DNA of 64,000 nucleotides from an uncultured Ferrovibrio sp. (GTDB lineage Bacteria; Pseudomonadota; Alphaproteobacteria; Ferrovibrionales; Ferrovibrionaceae), in NCBI RefSeq assembly GCF_937960835.1, contig NZ_CALGPC010000017.1, forward strand, positions 62,001 to 126,000. The letters run 5' to 3'. The position numbers and the translations under genes were made by a program. Position 1 is the stretch's first letter. Every line of letters begins with the position of its first letter. Shown in pieces: positions 17,893 through 25,977 of the stretch. The notes beneath the pieces were generated by a model, which was given only the letters and a program-made list of their open reading frames with translations, ran no database searches and had not been told where the DNA came from.

Positions 17893-18642
17893 GTGACTGC
17901 TGATCTTCGTATAACGGCTCTTGAGAACCTGCAGCGGACGCTTGGCCATCGCTTCAACGATCCCAAGCTGCTGGAAGAGGCATTGGTCCATCCGTCCGCC
18001 AATCCGCGGCGCAGCCGATCGAAATCCGCCCGGCAGAAAAACGCCGACGCGATCCCGCCGATGCGCGACTACAACCGCCTGGAATTCATCGGCGATCGGG
18101 TGCTGGGGCTGATCGTCGCCACCTTGCTGGCCGAGCGTTTCCCGCAGGCCGAAGCGGGTGAACTGGCGCTGCGTTACAACGCGCTGGTGAAGCAGGACAG
18201 TCTTGCCCGCTTTGCCCAGTCCCTTGGTCTTGGCGATTTCATTCAGCTTTCGCGGTCCGAGCGCGATTCCGGCGGCGCGGGCAAGCCGGCCATCCTGGCG
18301 GATGCCTGCGAGGCTGTGGTAGCGGCGCTGTATCTCGATGGCGGGCTGAAAGTGGCCGAGCGCTTTGTGCGCCGCTACATGGAGCCGATGCTGGGCGATT
18401 TCTCTGCGGGCGCGGCGAAAGACGCCAAGACCGCGCTGCAGGAATGGGCGGCCGCGCGCGGCATGGCCGCGCCGCGCTACGAGGTGGTCAGCCAGGAAGG
18501 CCCGCCGCACGAGCCGCATTTCACCGTATCCGTGCGCCTAGGCAATGGCGAGCCTGAAACCGGCAAAGGCGGCTCGAAGCGTGCTGCCGAGCAGGAAGCC
18601 GCCGGGCGTTTGTTGAGCAAGCTTGATATCTCAAAAACATGA
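17893..18642 (+). CDS. rnc: ribonuclease III
   Basis: Endonuclease for double-stranded RNA, processing rRNA precursors and structured mRNAs. The 249-residue protein has the signature NRLEFIGDRVLGLI (about 61-74), the second catalytic acidic segment LADACEAVVAALYLDGG, and a C-terminal double-stranded RNA-binding domain (DAKTALQEWAAARGMAAPRY, GGSKRAAEQEAAGRLL). The start is a GTG with GAGG 6 bases upstream; a longer open frame into lepB has no support. A basic insertion of roughly 15 residues (around 38-58) precedes the signature. It overlaps era by ATGA. Confidence 0.95.
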   Translation: MTADLRITALENLQRTLGHRFNDPKLLEEALVHPSANPRRSRSKSARQKNADAIPPMRDYNRLEFIGDRVLGLIVATLLAERFPQAEAGELALRYNALVKQDSLARFAQSLGLGDFIQLSRSERDSGGAGKPAILADACEAVVAALYLDGGLKVAERFVRRYMEPMLGDFSAGAAKDAKTALQEWAAARGMAAPRYEVVSQEGPPHEPHFTVSVRLGNGEPETGKGGSKRAAEQEAAGRLLSKLDISKT

Positions 18643-19565
18643 ATAGCGAGACACCCAGTTCTCCGACGTCGCCCCATTGCGGTTACGTCGCCATTGTCGG
18701 CGCGCCGAATGCCGGGAAATCGACGCTGCTGAACCAGCTTGTCGGCGCCAAGGTCTCGATCGTGTCCTCGAAGGTACAGACCACGCGGGCACGCATTACT
18801 GCTATCGCCATGGAAGGCGAAACGCAGATCGTCTTCGTCGACACGCCGGGCATCTTCAAGCCGAAGCGCCGTCTGGATCGCGCCATGGTGGCGGCAGCCT
18901 GGAGCGGGATCGACGAAGCCGACGCTGTCTTGCTTCTGATCGATGCCGCGAAGGGATTTGATGACGAAAGCCGCGCCATCGTCGATGCGTTGAACGAGCG
19001 CAAGCGGAAGAACGTTCTTCTGGCGTTGAACAAGATCGACACTATCGCGCGTGAGAAGCTGCTCGGATTGGCGAAGACACTGAATGATGCCTATCCCTTC
19101 GAGCAGACCTTCATGATTTCGGCGTCAAAAGGTAGCGGCGTGGATGACGTGCGGCGTGCGCTTGCGAAGCTGATGCCGGCGGGACCGTGGCTTTACCCGG
19201 AAGATCAGCTGGCCGATGTGCCGATGCGTTTCCTGGCGGCGGAGATTACCCGCGAGCAGGTCTATCGTGCCCTGCATGACGAGCTGCCTTACGCCACCAC
19301 CGTCGAGACGGAAAACTGGAAGGATCAGAAGGACGGCTCGGCCCGCATCGAACAGGTGATCTTCGTCGAACGTGAAGGACAGAAGAAAATCGTCCTCGGC
19401 GAGAAGGGCTCGATGATCAAGCGTATCGGCGCCGCGGCCCGCCTGGAGATGGAGAAGCAGTTCGAGCGCCGCGTCCATCTCTTCCTGTTCGTCAAGGTCC
19501 GCGAGGATTGGGGCGACGATCCGGAGCGCTACGAGGCCATGGGGCTCGATTTCCCCAAAGCTTGA
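18639..19565 (+). CDS. era: GTPase Era
   Basis: Ras-like GTPase that binds the 3' end of 16S rRNA and helps mature the small ribosomal subunit. G1 is GAPNAGKSTLLN, the G2 Thr lies in VQTTRARITAI, G3 is DTPG, and G4 is NKID. The C-terminal KH domain shows ILVE-type strands and VLGEKGSMIKRIGAAARLEME. At 308 residues it is of normal length. It is coupled to rnc by an ATGA overlap and ends the cluster; recO, often next, is not here. Confidence 0.97.
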   Translation: MNSETPSSPTSPHCGYVAIVGAPNAGKSTLLNQLVGAKVSIVSSKVQTTRARITAIAMEGETQIVFVDTPGIFKPKRRLDRAMVAAAWSGIDEADAVLLLIDAAKGFDDESRAIVDALNERKRKNVLLALNKIDTIAREKLLGLAKTLNDAYPFEQTFMISASKGSGVDDVRRALAKLMPAGPWLYPEDQLADVPMRFLAAEITREQVYRALHDELPYATTVETENWKDQKDGSARIEQVIFVEREGQKKIVLGEKGSMIKRIGAAARLEMEKQFERRVHLFLFVKVREDWGDDPERYEAMGLDFPKA

Positions 19566-19580
19566 TTTTCCAGAAGGCGC

Positions 19581-20501
19581 TCAGACCCCGATCATCAGCA
19601 TGAAGATCGGCACGGTGATGAAGGCAAGGATCGTGCTCACCGTGATGATCGCTGCCGCCAGAGGCGCGTCGCCGCCCATCTGCCGCGCCAGGATATAGCT
19701 GGCGCTCGCCGTCGGCATGGTGCCCCACAGGACAAGCACCTTGGTTTCCAAAGAGCCAAGTCCCCAGACGCGGCTCAAGGCGTAGAGCACCACCGGGTAG
19801 ATCAGCAGCTTCAAGGCACAGGCAAGCCCGACCGCGCGTCCGCCGGCTCGCGCCGCTTCCCATTGCAGGCCGGCGCCGACCGTCAGCAGACCCATCGGCG
19901 CAGCCATGCTGCCCAGCATTTTGAACACAGGCGCGATGCCGGGCGGCAGCGATAAATCCAGGACGTTGAGCGCAATGCCAATTAGACACGCAATAATCAG
20001 CGGGTTTTTAATCAGGAAGAGGACCTGATCCTTCAGGCTGCTGCCCTGACCATGGGCGCCGTAGCGGGCCAAAGTCAGCACGCACATGACATTGATCACC
20101 GGGATCGCGAGCGAGATGGCAACAGCAAAAAGCGTGATGCCTGCGCCGCCCTCCAGTGCGGCCACTGCACCAAGACCGACGAAGGTGTTGAAGCGTACCG
20201 CGCCCTGAAAGACGGAGGTAAAGCCTGGTCCATCCACCTTGGCCAGAGGCCGCAGCAGATAGACCAGTCCAGCCTGCAGCAGCAGCGCGATGAACAGCGC
20301 GCCGAGCATGCCGGTAGGGTCCAGATCGCCAAGCTTTGCGTTCGAAAGATTGTCGATCAGAAGGGCGGGGAAGAAGAGGAAGTAGGTGGTCTTGTCGGCC
20401 AGCGGCCAGAAGGCATCGCCGGGGAAATTGCCTCGCTTCATCACCGTACCGATGGCGATCAGCAGGAAGATCGGAACGATGGCGAAAACGACCGAAAGCA
20501 T
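19581..20501 (-). CDS. AEC family transporter (auxin efflux carrier-like)
   Basis: A 306-residue integral membrane protein of the bile/arsenite/riboflavin superfamily. About ten hydrophobic segments are visible, with the typical halves FPALLIDNLS and GVLTVGAGL-like (LLTVGAGLQWEA) and the C-terminal MPTASASYILARQMGGD. Relatives in bacteria export or import small organic acids such as malonate, but the substrate here cannot be assigned. It converges on era with 15 bases between the stops, and lies 69 bases downstream of the small gene at 20571. Confidence 0.87.
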   Translation of the reverse strand: MLSVVFAIVPIFLLIAIGTVMKRGNFPGDAFWPLADKTTYFLFFPALLIDNLSNAKLGDLDPTGMLGALFIALLLQAGLVYLLRPLAKVDGPGFTSVFQGAVRFNTFVGLGAVAALEGGAGITLFAVAISLAIPVINVMCVLTLARYGAHGQGSSLKDQVLFLIKNPLIIACLIGIALNVLDLSLPPGIAPVFKMLGSMAAPMGLLTVGAGLQWEAARAGGRAVGLACALKLLIYPVVLYALSRVWGLGSLETKVLVLWGTMPTASASYILARQMGGDAPLAAAIITVSTILAFITVPIFMLMIGV

Positions 20502-20570
20502 GGGAGGAAACCGGTGGGAATCGAAAAACGATCCCGCACTTTAACCGATGCGTCCCGATACCGTAATTGT

Positions 20571-20969
20571 TTAGCCGGCCAGCAGGATCAGCAGTTCGAG
20601 CGCCCGGTCGGCGAGGCAGAAGCCAAGATAGAGGCCGAAGGCGCGCAGGGCGGTTTCACGCCAGGGGAGGCAATCGCATTTCGCGGCCACAGGAAGCACT
20701 GTGGCGGAAACCACCGGAAGGTCTGTCGCGGACAGATTCAACGGCGCGGGAAGGGTGGTCGGAGCAGCAGTGGCCACGCGATGATGCGGCCGTTCCGGTA
20801 CCCAGTATTCGGCTACGCGGGTATGCGCGGGGCCGTAGATGCGGCGCCAGCGGAATGCTTCGGCCTCGGCAGTCTCGGGATTGGCATGGGAAGCCCGCGG
20901 AATCCAGCTATCCGCCAGCCTAGTCAGGACGACGTAGCGGGGGACAACGATTTCAGCATGGGCACCCAT
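20571..20969 (-). CDS. hypothetical protein, possible C-terminal membrane segment
   Basis: A 132-residue product I do not recognise. The N-terminal 55 residues are polar with several aromatic positions (FRWRRIYG, VAEYWVPE); a proline/alanine/threonine-rich linker follows, and the C-terminus is hydrophobic (FGLYLGFCLADRALELLILLAG), compatible with one membrane helix. Codon choice is strongly biased to G or C in third positions like the neighbouring genes, which argues that it is translated. It is on the same strand as the AEC transporter and may be co-transcribed with it. Confidence 0.6.
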   Translation of the reverse strand: MGAHAEIVVPRYVVLTRLADSWIPRASHANPETAEAEAFRWRRIYGPAHTRVAEYWVPERPHHRVATAAPTTLPAPLNLSATDLPVVSATVLPVAAKCDCLPWRETALRAFGLYLGFCLADRALELLILLAG

Positions 20970-21093
20970 ATACCAGAAATGTCATCAGACACCGTTAACG
21001 TTTCTTAAATGGCAGTTAATTTTTCTGAGCAACCCACCCGCCCATTCCCGGGTTAACCATAACGACAGGTTCAATTCTACGGGAACAGGGCGG

Positions 21094-23127
21094 ATGTCCG
21101 CGTCTGAAGCTGACGGCAATGCAGACAAAACAGGGCACTGGCCACGAAGGTGGTGGCACTGGATCCTGATCGCTCTGGCTCTTTTGATCCTTGTCTTGGC
21201 TATCCTGGTCTGGGCGTTCTCGTGGGACTGGCTGCATGGCCCCGCAGAGCGGATTTTGAGCGAGCAGACGGGCCGCAAGGTGCAGATCGGTGCAATCTCC
21301 GGCGAGAAGACTCTGCGGCCGCGGATCGTCGTCAAGGAAATCCATATCGCCAATGCCGAATGGGGGCGCGAGCCGGAATTGCTGGCCGCCGAAAAGGTGG
21401 AGGTCGTTGTCTCGCTGCCGGAATTGCTGCGCGGGCGCACTGTGCTGCCGGAAATCCACCTGATCAAGCCCAAGCTGTCGCTCGAGCGCCGGAAGGACGG
21501 CGCTTCCAACTGGACCTTCGGCGCCGAAGAAGCGGCCGATGCCGCCGCACCGGATGAGCGCGATGAAATGCCCCTGATTGGTCTGCTGGTAATTGACGAA
21601 GGTGTGCTGATCTATCGCGATGAAAAAGCCGAGCTGGATATCAACTCGAAAATTTCCACCGCAGTTGGCGATGGCTCGGAAGGCCGCGAGGAACTGCGTC
21701 TGACTGGACGGGGCAATCTCCGCGGCGAACCGTTTACATTGAATGTAAGAGGCGGGTCGCTGCTGGCGCTGCGCGAGGGCGAGGAGCCGTATCCATTGAC
21801 CATTGAAATGATCGCCGGCGAAACGCGGGCGCGCATTTCAGGCACTCTGGATGATCCCATCAAGTTCGAGGGCACCGATCTGGACGTGCTGCTGGCGGGG
21901 CCGGATATGGGATTGCTCACGCGCCTGACCAGCGTGCCGGTTCCCGCTACGCCGCGATACGAGTTGAAAGGACGGCTGCAGCGGGACGGTCCGATTTGGA
22001 TCATCGAAAGCCTCAACGGCAAAGTGGGCCAAAGCGATCTCAGCGGGCGTGTCAGCCTAGACATTGGCGGCGAACGCTTGCGCATCGAGGCGGACTTGAA
22101 GTCGAAGCGATTGGACTACCGCGATATCGGCCCGCTGATCGGCATCAAGGACGAGCCGAAGCCGTCTCCAGCGGCACGGCAGCAACGCTCGTCCGATGCG
22201 CAGGAAGCACCGCAAGGCCGCACGCAGCAGGCCTCAGCCCCGCCGCCGCGCGTGTTACCGGATGCGCCACTGGCGACGCAGCAGATCCGCGAAACCGATG
22301 CCAAGGTCAGGTTCCATGGCGACAAGGTGGAAGCGCCGGGCGTGCCGCTGACTGCAGTGGATCTCACGCTCGATATGCAGGATGGCGTTCTGCACATCCA
22401 CCCGCTGCGTCTTGGCATCTCGGGCGGTTTCCTGAATGCCGATATCCGCATCGATGCCAAGCGCGATCCGGTTCGCACGGATTACGACATACGCCTGCGC
22501 CGCTTCGATCTCCAGCGCGTGCTGGCCGAACTTGGCTTGCCGGATGCCGGCCGCGGCCAGATCGAAGGCCGCATCGGCATGAGCGGGACAGGCGACACGA
22601 TCCGCAAGTCGCTGGGCAGCGCCAATGGCGATATCCGCCTGTCGATGAACGAAGGCGCGCTGTCCAACCTGGCCCTCGAACTCGTCGGTATCGATATCCA
22701 GGAAGCGGCTGGTTTCTGGGCGGCCGGTGACAAGACCGTTCCCATACGCTGCTTCGTCGTTGATCTCCAGATCCGCGATGGCATCATAGCTCCGCAGATA
22801 TTCGTGCTCGACACCACGGATACGACCGTGACGGCGGACGGGCGGGTCAGCCTGAAGGACGAACAGCTGGGATTGACCTTGTCCGCCCATCCGAAAGACC
22901 CGAGCCTGTTCAGTGCCCGGACGCCGATCACGGTGAAAGGGCCGTTCAGCCGGCCTGCAGTTGGGGTGGAGGCCGCACCGCTTGGCGCCCGCGTGGCTGG
23001 CGCGATTGCACTCGGCGTGCTGCTGACGCCATTGGCATCCATCCTGGCCTTCATCGAGCCGGGCCTGGAGCAGGACAGCGATTGCACCGCGCTCCTGCAT
23101 GAGCAGGAGCAGAAGCAGCGGCGATGA
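21094..23127 (+). CDS. AsmA family protein
   Basis: A 677-residue inner-membrane anchored periplasmic protein of the AsmA/YhdP type, which form bridge-like lipid transporters or affect outer-membrane assembly. One N-terminal membrane segment (WILIALALLILVLAILVWAF, about 23-42) is followed by the AsmA beginning (AERILSEQTGRKVQIGAISG). A C-terminal AsmA-like segment runs GRIGMSGTGDTIRKSLGSANGD then AHPKDPSLFSARTPITVKG. A proline/glutamine-rich linker sits near residues 350-390. The stop overlaps the YihY gene by ATGA. Confidence 0.9.
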   Translation: MSASEADGNADKTGHWPRRWWHWILIALALLILVLAILVWAFSWDWLHGPAERILSEQTGRKVQIGAISGEKTLRPRIVVKEIHIANAEWGREPELLAAEKVEVVVSLPELLRGRTVLPEIHLIKPKLSLERRKDGASNWTFGAEEAADAAAPDERDEMPLIGLLVIDEGVLIYRDEKAELDINSKISTAVGDGSEGREELRLTGRGNLRGEPFTLNVRGGSLLALREGEEPYPLTIEMIAGETRARISGTLDDPIKFEGTDLDVLLAGPDMGLLTRLTSVPVPATPRYELKGRLQRDGPIWIIESLNGKVGQSDLSGRVSLDIGGERLRIEADLKSKRLDYRDIGPLIGIKDEPKPSPAARQQRSSDAQEAPQGRTQQASAPPPRVLPDAPLATQQIRETDAKVRFHGDKVEAPGVPLTAVDLTLDMQDGVLHIHPLRLGISGGFLNADIRIDAKRDPVRTDYDIRLRRFDLQRVLAELGLPDAGRGQIEGRIGMSGTGDTIRKSLGSANGDIRLSMNEGALSNLALELVGIDIQEAAGFWAAGDKTVPIRCFVVDLQIRDGIIAPQIFVLDTTDTTVTADGRVSLKDEQLGLTLSAHPKDPSLFSARTPITVKGPFSRPAVGVEAAPLGARVAGAIALGVLLTPLASILAFIEPGLEQDSDCTALLHEQEQKQRR

Positions 23128-23978
23128 TCGGCCGGCGTTTTCTGCAAGCGGTCTGGCAGGCCGGGATGGCCATGGTGAATACCCTGGCGATGGAGCTGGC
23201 CGGCCATATCGCCTTTACCGGCCTGCTGGCGATCTTCCCGTTCCTGATTTTCCTCGCCGCCCTGGCCGGGTTCATTGGCACCTATGGCGACGGGATGGCG
23301 TCGGTCGATGCCGCTTTCGACATGCTGCCGCCCGATGTGGCGGAGACCTTGCGGCCGGTCATCGACGAGGTGCTGCGATCTCGCGATGGCGGGCTGCTGA
23401 CGCTGGGCCTTGTGGGCGCGCTGTGGGTGGCGTCGAACGGCTTCGACGCGCTGCGGATCGCGCTGAACAATGCCTACCGGGTGGACGAGCCGCGGCCCTG
23501 GTGGCAGCGCAAGGCGCGCAGCATCGGCGCAGTGGTGATCGGCGGCATCGCCTTCCTGGTGCTGTCCCTCCTGGTGGTGTTTGGGCCGGTGATCTGGCGC
23601 GGCATCCTGTGGATCAGCCCGCTCAGTCCCGAGGATGTCTGGGCCTACAGCATGCTGCGCTACAGCATCGCCGTGGTGGTGGTGATTCTGGCGCTGATGG
23701 CGCTGCACCGCTGGCTGCCGGGCCGCTGCCTGCGATGGCGGGCGCTGCTGCCGGGGGTGCTGGCGACCACACTCCTCTGGATCGCAGTCGCCAGCCTGTT
23801 CTCGCTCTATCTGGCCAATCTTGGGGATTACCGTGCCACCTATGGCAGTCTCGGCGGCGTGATCATCACCCTGCTGTTCTTCTATGTCTCGGCCGTGCTG
23901 TTCATCTTCGGCGCCGAGCTGAATGCCGCCCTGCTGCGGCTACAAGGGATCAGGAAGCCGCCTTTGGTGCCGGAATAG
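23124..23978 (+). CDS. YihY/virulence factor BrkB family membrane protein
   Basis: A 284-residue inner-membrane protein with about six hydrophobic segments. Family features are HIAFTGLLAIFPFLIFLAAL near the start, the central RYSIAVVVVILALMALHRWLP, and the C-terminal YRATYGSLGGVIITLLFFYV with GAELNAALLR. The family was once annotated as ribonuclease BN, which is now considered wrong; its function is unsettled. Translational coupling to the AsmA gene suggests a joint envelope or lipid-related role. Confidence 0.9.
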   Translation: MIGRRFLQAVWQAGMAMVNTLAMELAGHIAFTGLLAIFPFLIFLAALAGFIGTYGDGMASVDAAFDMLPPDVAETLRPVIDEVLRSRDGGLLTLGLVGALWVASNGFDALRIALNNAYRVDEPRPWWQRKARSIGAVVIGGIAFLVLSLLVVFGPVIWRGILWISPLSPEDVWAYSMLRYSIAVVVVILALMALHRWLPGRCLRWRALLPGVLATTLLWIAVASLFSLYLANLGDYRATYGSLGGVIITLLFFYVSAVLFIFGAELNAALLRLQGIRKPPLVPE

Positions 23979-24071
23979 GGCGGCTGTGGCCAAGCTGGCA
24001 CTGGTCGGCTGCGTCATGTCTGGGTATGCTCCGGGCCCGGTTTTGAGCCTTGTGAGGGAGTGACCAGCGCC

Positions 24072-25829
24072 ATGAAGAAGAAGGCAGCCAAGAAAGCGGC
24101 CGTGAAAAAAGGTGGGAAGATCGACAAGTCCCAGCTGCCCAGCCGCCATGTGACCGAAGGTCCCGAGCGGGCACCGCATCGCAGCTACTACTACGCGATG
24201 GGTCTGACCGAGAAGGAAATCCATCAGCCCTTCGTCGGCGTGGTCACCACCTGGAACGAGGCCGCCCCCTGCAACATCACGCTCGGCCGCCAGGCCCAGT
24301 GGGTGAAGAAGGGCGTGAAGGCGGCCGGCGGCACGCCGCGCGAATTCACCACCATCACCGTGACCGACGGCATCGCCATGGGCCACCAGGGCATGAAGTC
24401 GTCGCTGATCAGCCGCGAGGTGATCGCCGACTCCACCGAGCTCACCGTGCGCGGCCATTGCTATGACGCCCTCGTCGGCCTTGCGGGCTGCGACAAGTCG
24501 CTGCCGGGCCTGATGATGGCCATGGTGCGGCTCAACATTCCCTCGATCTTCATGTATGGCGGCTCGATCCTGCCGGGCCGCTTCCGCGGCAAGGATGTCA
24601 CCGTGGTCGACGTCTTCGAGGGGGTCGGCCAGCATGCCGCTGGCAAGATGAACGACCGCGACCTGCACGAGCTGGAATGCGTCGCATGCCCGTCTGCCGG
24701 CTCCTGCGGCGGCCAGTTCACCGCCAACACCATGGCCTGCGTCTCGGAAGCCATTGGCCTGGCGCTGCCCGGTTCGGCCGGCGCGCCGGCGCCGTATGAG
24801 ACCCGCGACCAGTATGCCGAAGCCTCGGGCCGGCAGATCATGGAGCTGCTCAAGCTCGGCATCCGTCCGCGCGACATCGTCACCCGCAAGTCGCTGGAGA
24901 ATGCCGCCCGCGTGGTGGCCGCGACCGGCGGCTCGACCAACGGCGCGCTGCACCTGCCGGCCATCGCCCATGAGGCCGGCATCAAGTTCGACCTTGACGA
25001 CGTGGCAAAGATCTTCAAGTCGACGCCCTACATCGCCGACCTCAAGCCCGGCGGGCGCTACGTCGCCAAGGATCTCTACGAGATCGGCGGCGTGCAGGTG
25101 GTGCTGAAGGAGCTGTTCAAGGGCGGCTACATCCACGGCGACTGCCTGACCGTGACCGGCAAGACCATCGAGCAGAACCTGAAGGGCGTGAAGTTCCCGA
25201 AGAACCAGGATGTCGTGCGTCCGATCACCAATCCGATCACGCCGACCGGCGGCGTTGTCGGCCTGAAGGGCAACCTCGCGCCGCGCGGCGCCATCGTCAA
25301 AGTCGCCGGCATGACCCGCCTGCGCCATGTCGGCCCGGCGCGGGTGTTCGACAGCGAGGAAGAGGCCTTCGCCGCCGTGCAGGCCCGCAAGTACAAGGAA
25401 GGCGACGTCATCGTCATCCGCTACGAGGGCCCGAAGGGCGGTCCGGGCATGCGCGAGATGCTGTCCACCACCTCGGCCATCTACGGCCAGGGCATGGGCG
25501 AGAAGGTCGCGCTGATCACCGACGGGCGTTTCTCCGGCGGCACGCGCGGCTTCTGCATCGGCCATGTCGGCCCGGAAGCGGCGGTCGGCGGCCCGATCGG
25601 CCTGATCAAGAACGGCGACATCATCACCATCGACGCGGAGAAGGGCATTCTCAACGTCGATGTCAGCGCCGCCGAATTCGCGCGTCGCCGCAAGAAGTGG
25701 AAGCCGCGCAAGACCGACTACCAGTCCGGCGCGCTGTGGAAATACGCGCAGACCGTGGGCGATGCCCATGACGGCGCCGTGACCCATCCGGGCGGCAAGG
25801 CGGAGACGCATTGCTACGCGGATATCTGA
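24072..25829 (+). CDS. ilvD: dihydroxy-acid dehydratase
   Basis: Dehydrates 2,3-dihydroxy-3-methylbutanoate and its homologue, the third common step of branched-chain amino acid synthesis. The 585 residues carry three cluster-binding cysteines in AAPCNITL, GLAGCDKSLPG and PSAGSCGGQFTANTM. ITDGRFSGGTRGFCIGH and the C-terminal ETHCYADI also match. The ATG at 24072 has GGGAG 11 bases upstream; an in-frame GTG lies at 24060. The first 15 residues are nearly all lysine and alanine. IlvD/EDD relatives that use sugar acids exist, so the assignment relies on overall similarity. A strong terminator follows. Confidence 0.92.
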   Translation: MKKKAAKKAAVKKGGKIDKSQLPSRHVTEGPERAPHRSYYYAMGLTEKEIHQPFVGVVTTWNEAAPCNITLGRQAQWVKKGVKAAGGTPREFTTITVTDGIAMGHQGMKSSLISREVIADSTELTVRGHCYDALVGLAGCDKSLPGLMMAMVRLNIPSIFMYGGSILPGRFRGKDVTVVDVFEGVGQHAAGKMNDRDLHELECVACPSAGSCGGQFTANTMACVSEAIGLALPGSAGAPAPYETRDQYAEASGRQIMELLKLGIRPRDIVTRKSLENAARVVAATGGSTNGALHLPAIAHEAGIKFDLDDVAKIFKSTPYIADLKPGGRYVAKDLYEIGGVQVVLKELFKGGYIHGDCLTVTGKTIEQNLKGVKFPKNQDVVRPITNPITPTGGVVGLKGNLAPRGAIVKVAGMTRLRHVGPARVFDSEEEAFAAVQARKYKEGDVIVIRYEGPKGGPGMREMLSTTSAIYGQGMGEKVALITDGRFSGGTRGFCIGHVGPEAAVGGPIGLIKNGDIITIDAEKGILNVDVSAAEFARRRKKWKPRKTDYQSGALWKYAQTVGDAHDGAVTHPGGKAETHCYADI

Positions 25830-25840
25830 GCCACCCATTG

Positions 25841-25869
25841 GTCATGCCCGGGTCGAGCCCGGGCATGAC
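25841..25869. repeat. REP-like perfect inverted repeat
   Basis: Two perfect 12-base arms (25841-25852 and 25858-25869; core GTCATGCCCGGG) enclose a 5-base loop, 11 bases after the ilvD stop and before its terminator. The same GTCATG...CATGAC ends recur in the larger element at 37378-37469. Confidence 0.7.
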
Positions 25870-25880
25870 GGGTTTTGCAT

Positions 25881-25910
25881 GAGAGGCGCCTTCGGGCGCC
25901 TTTCTTTTTT
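25881..25910 (+). terminator. rho-independent terminator after ilvD
   Basis: Stem AGGCGCC / GGCGCCT with a TTCG tetraloop (25884-25901), extendable by three further pairs, followed by a T tract to 25910. It ends the AsmA-YihY-IlvD side before the MlrC gene. Confidence 0.85.
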
Positions 25911-25977
25911 GCATGGACAGCATTTCGGCATCCTGTCTAAGCTTGATCCAAACAACAAAATACCAGGCTGACACTCC

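Noticed and set aside
23940..25838. 632-codon minus-strand frame opposite ilvD
   Set aside because: Antisense of a well-supported gene; no motif.
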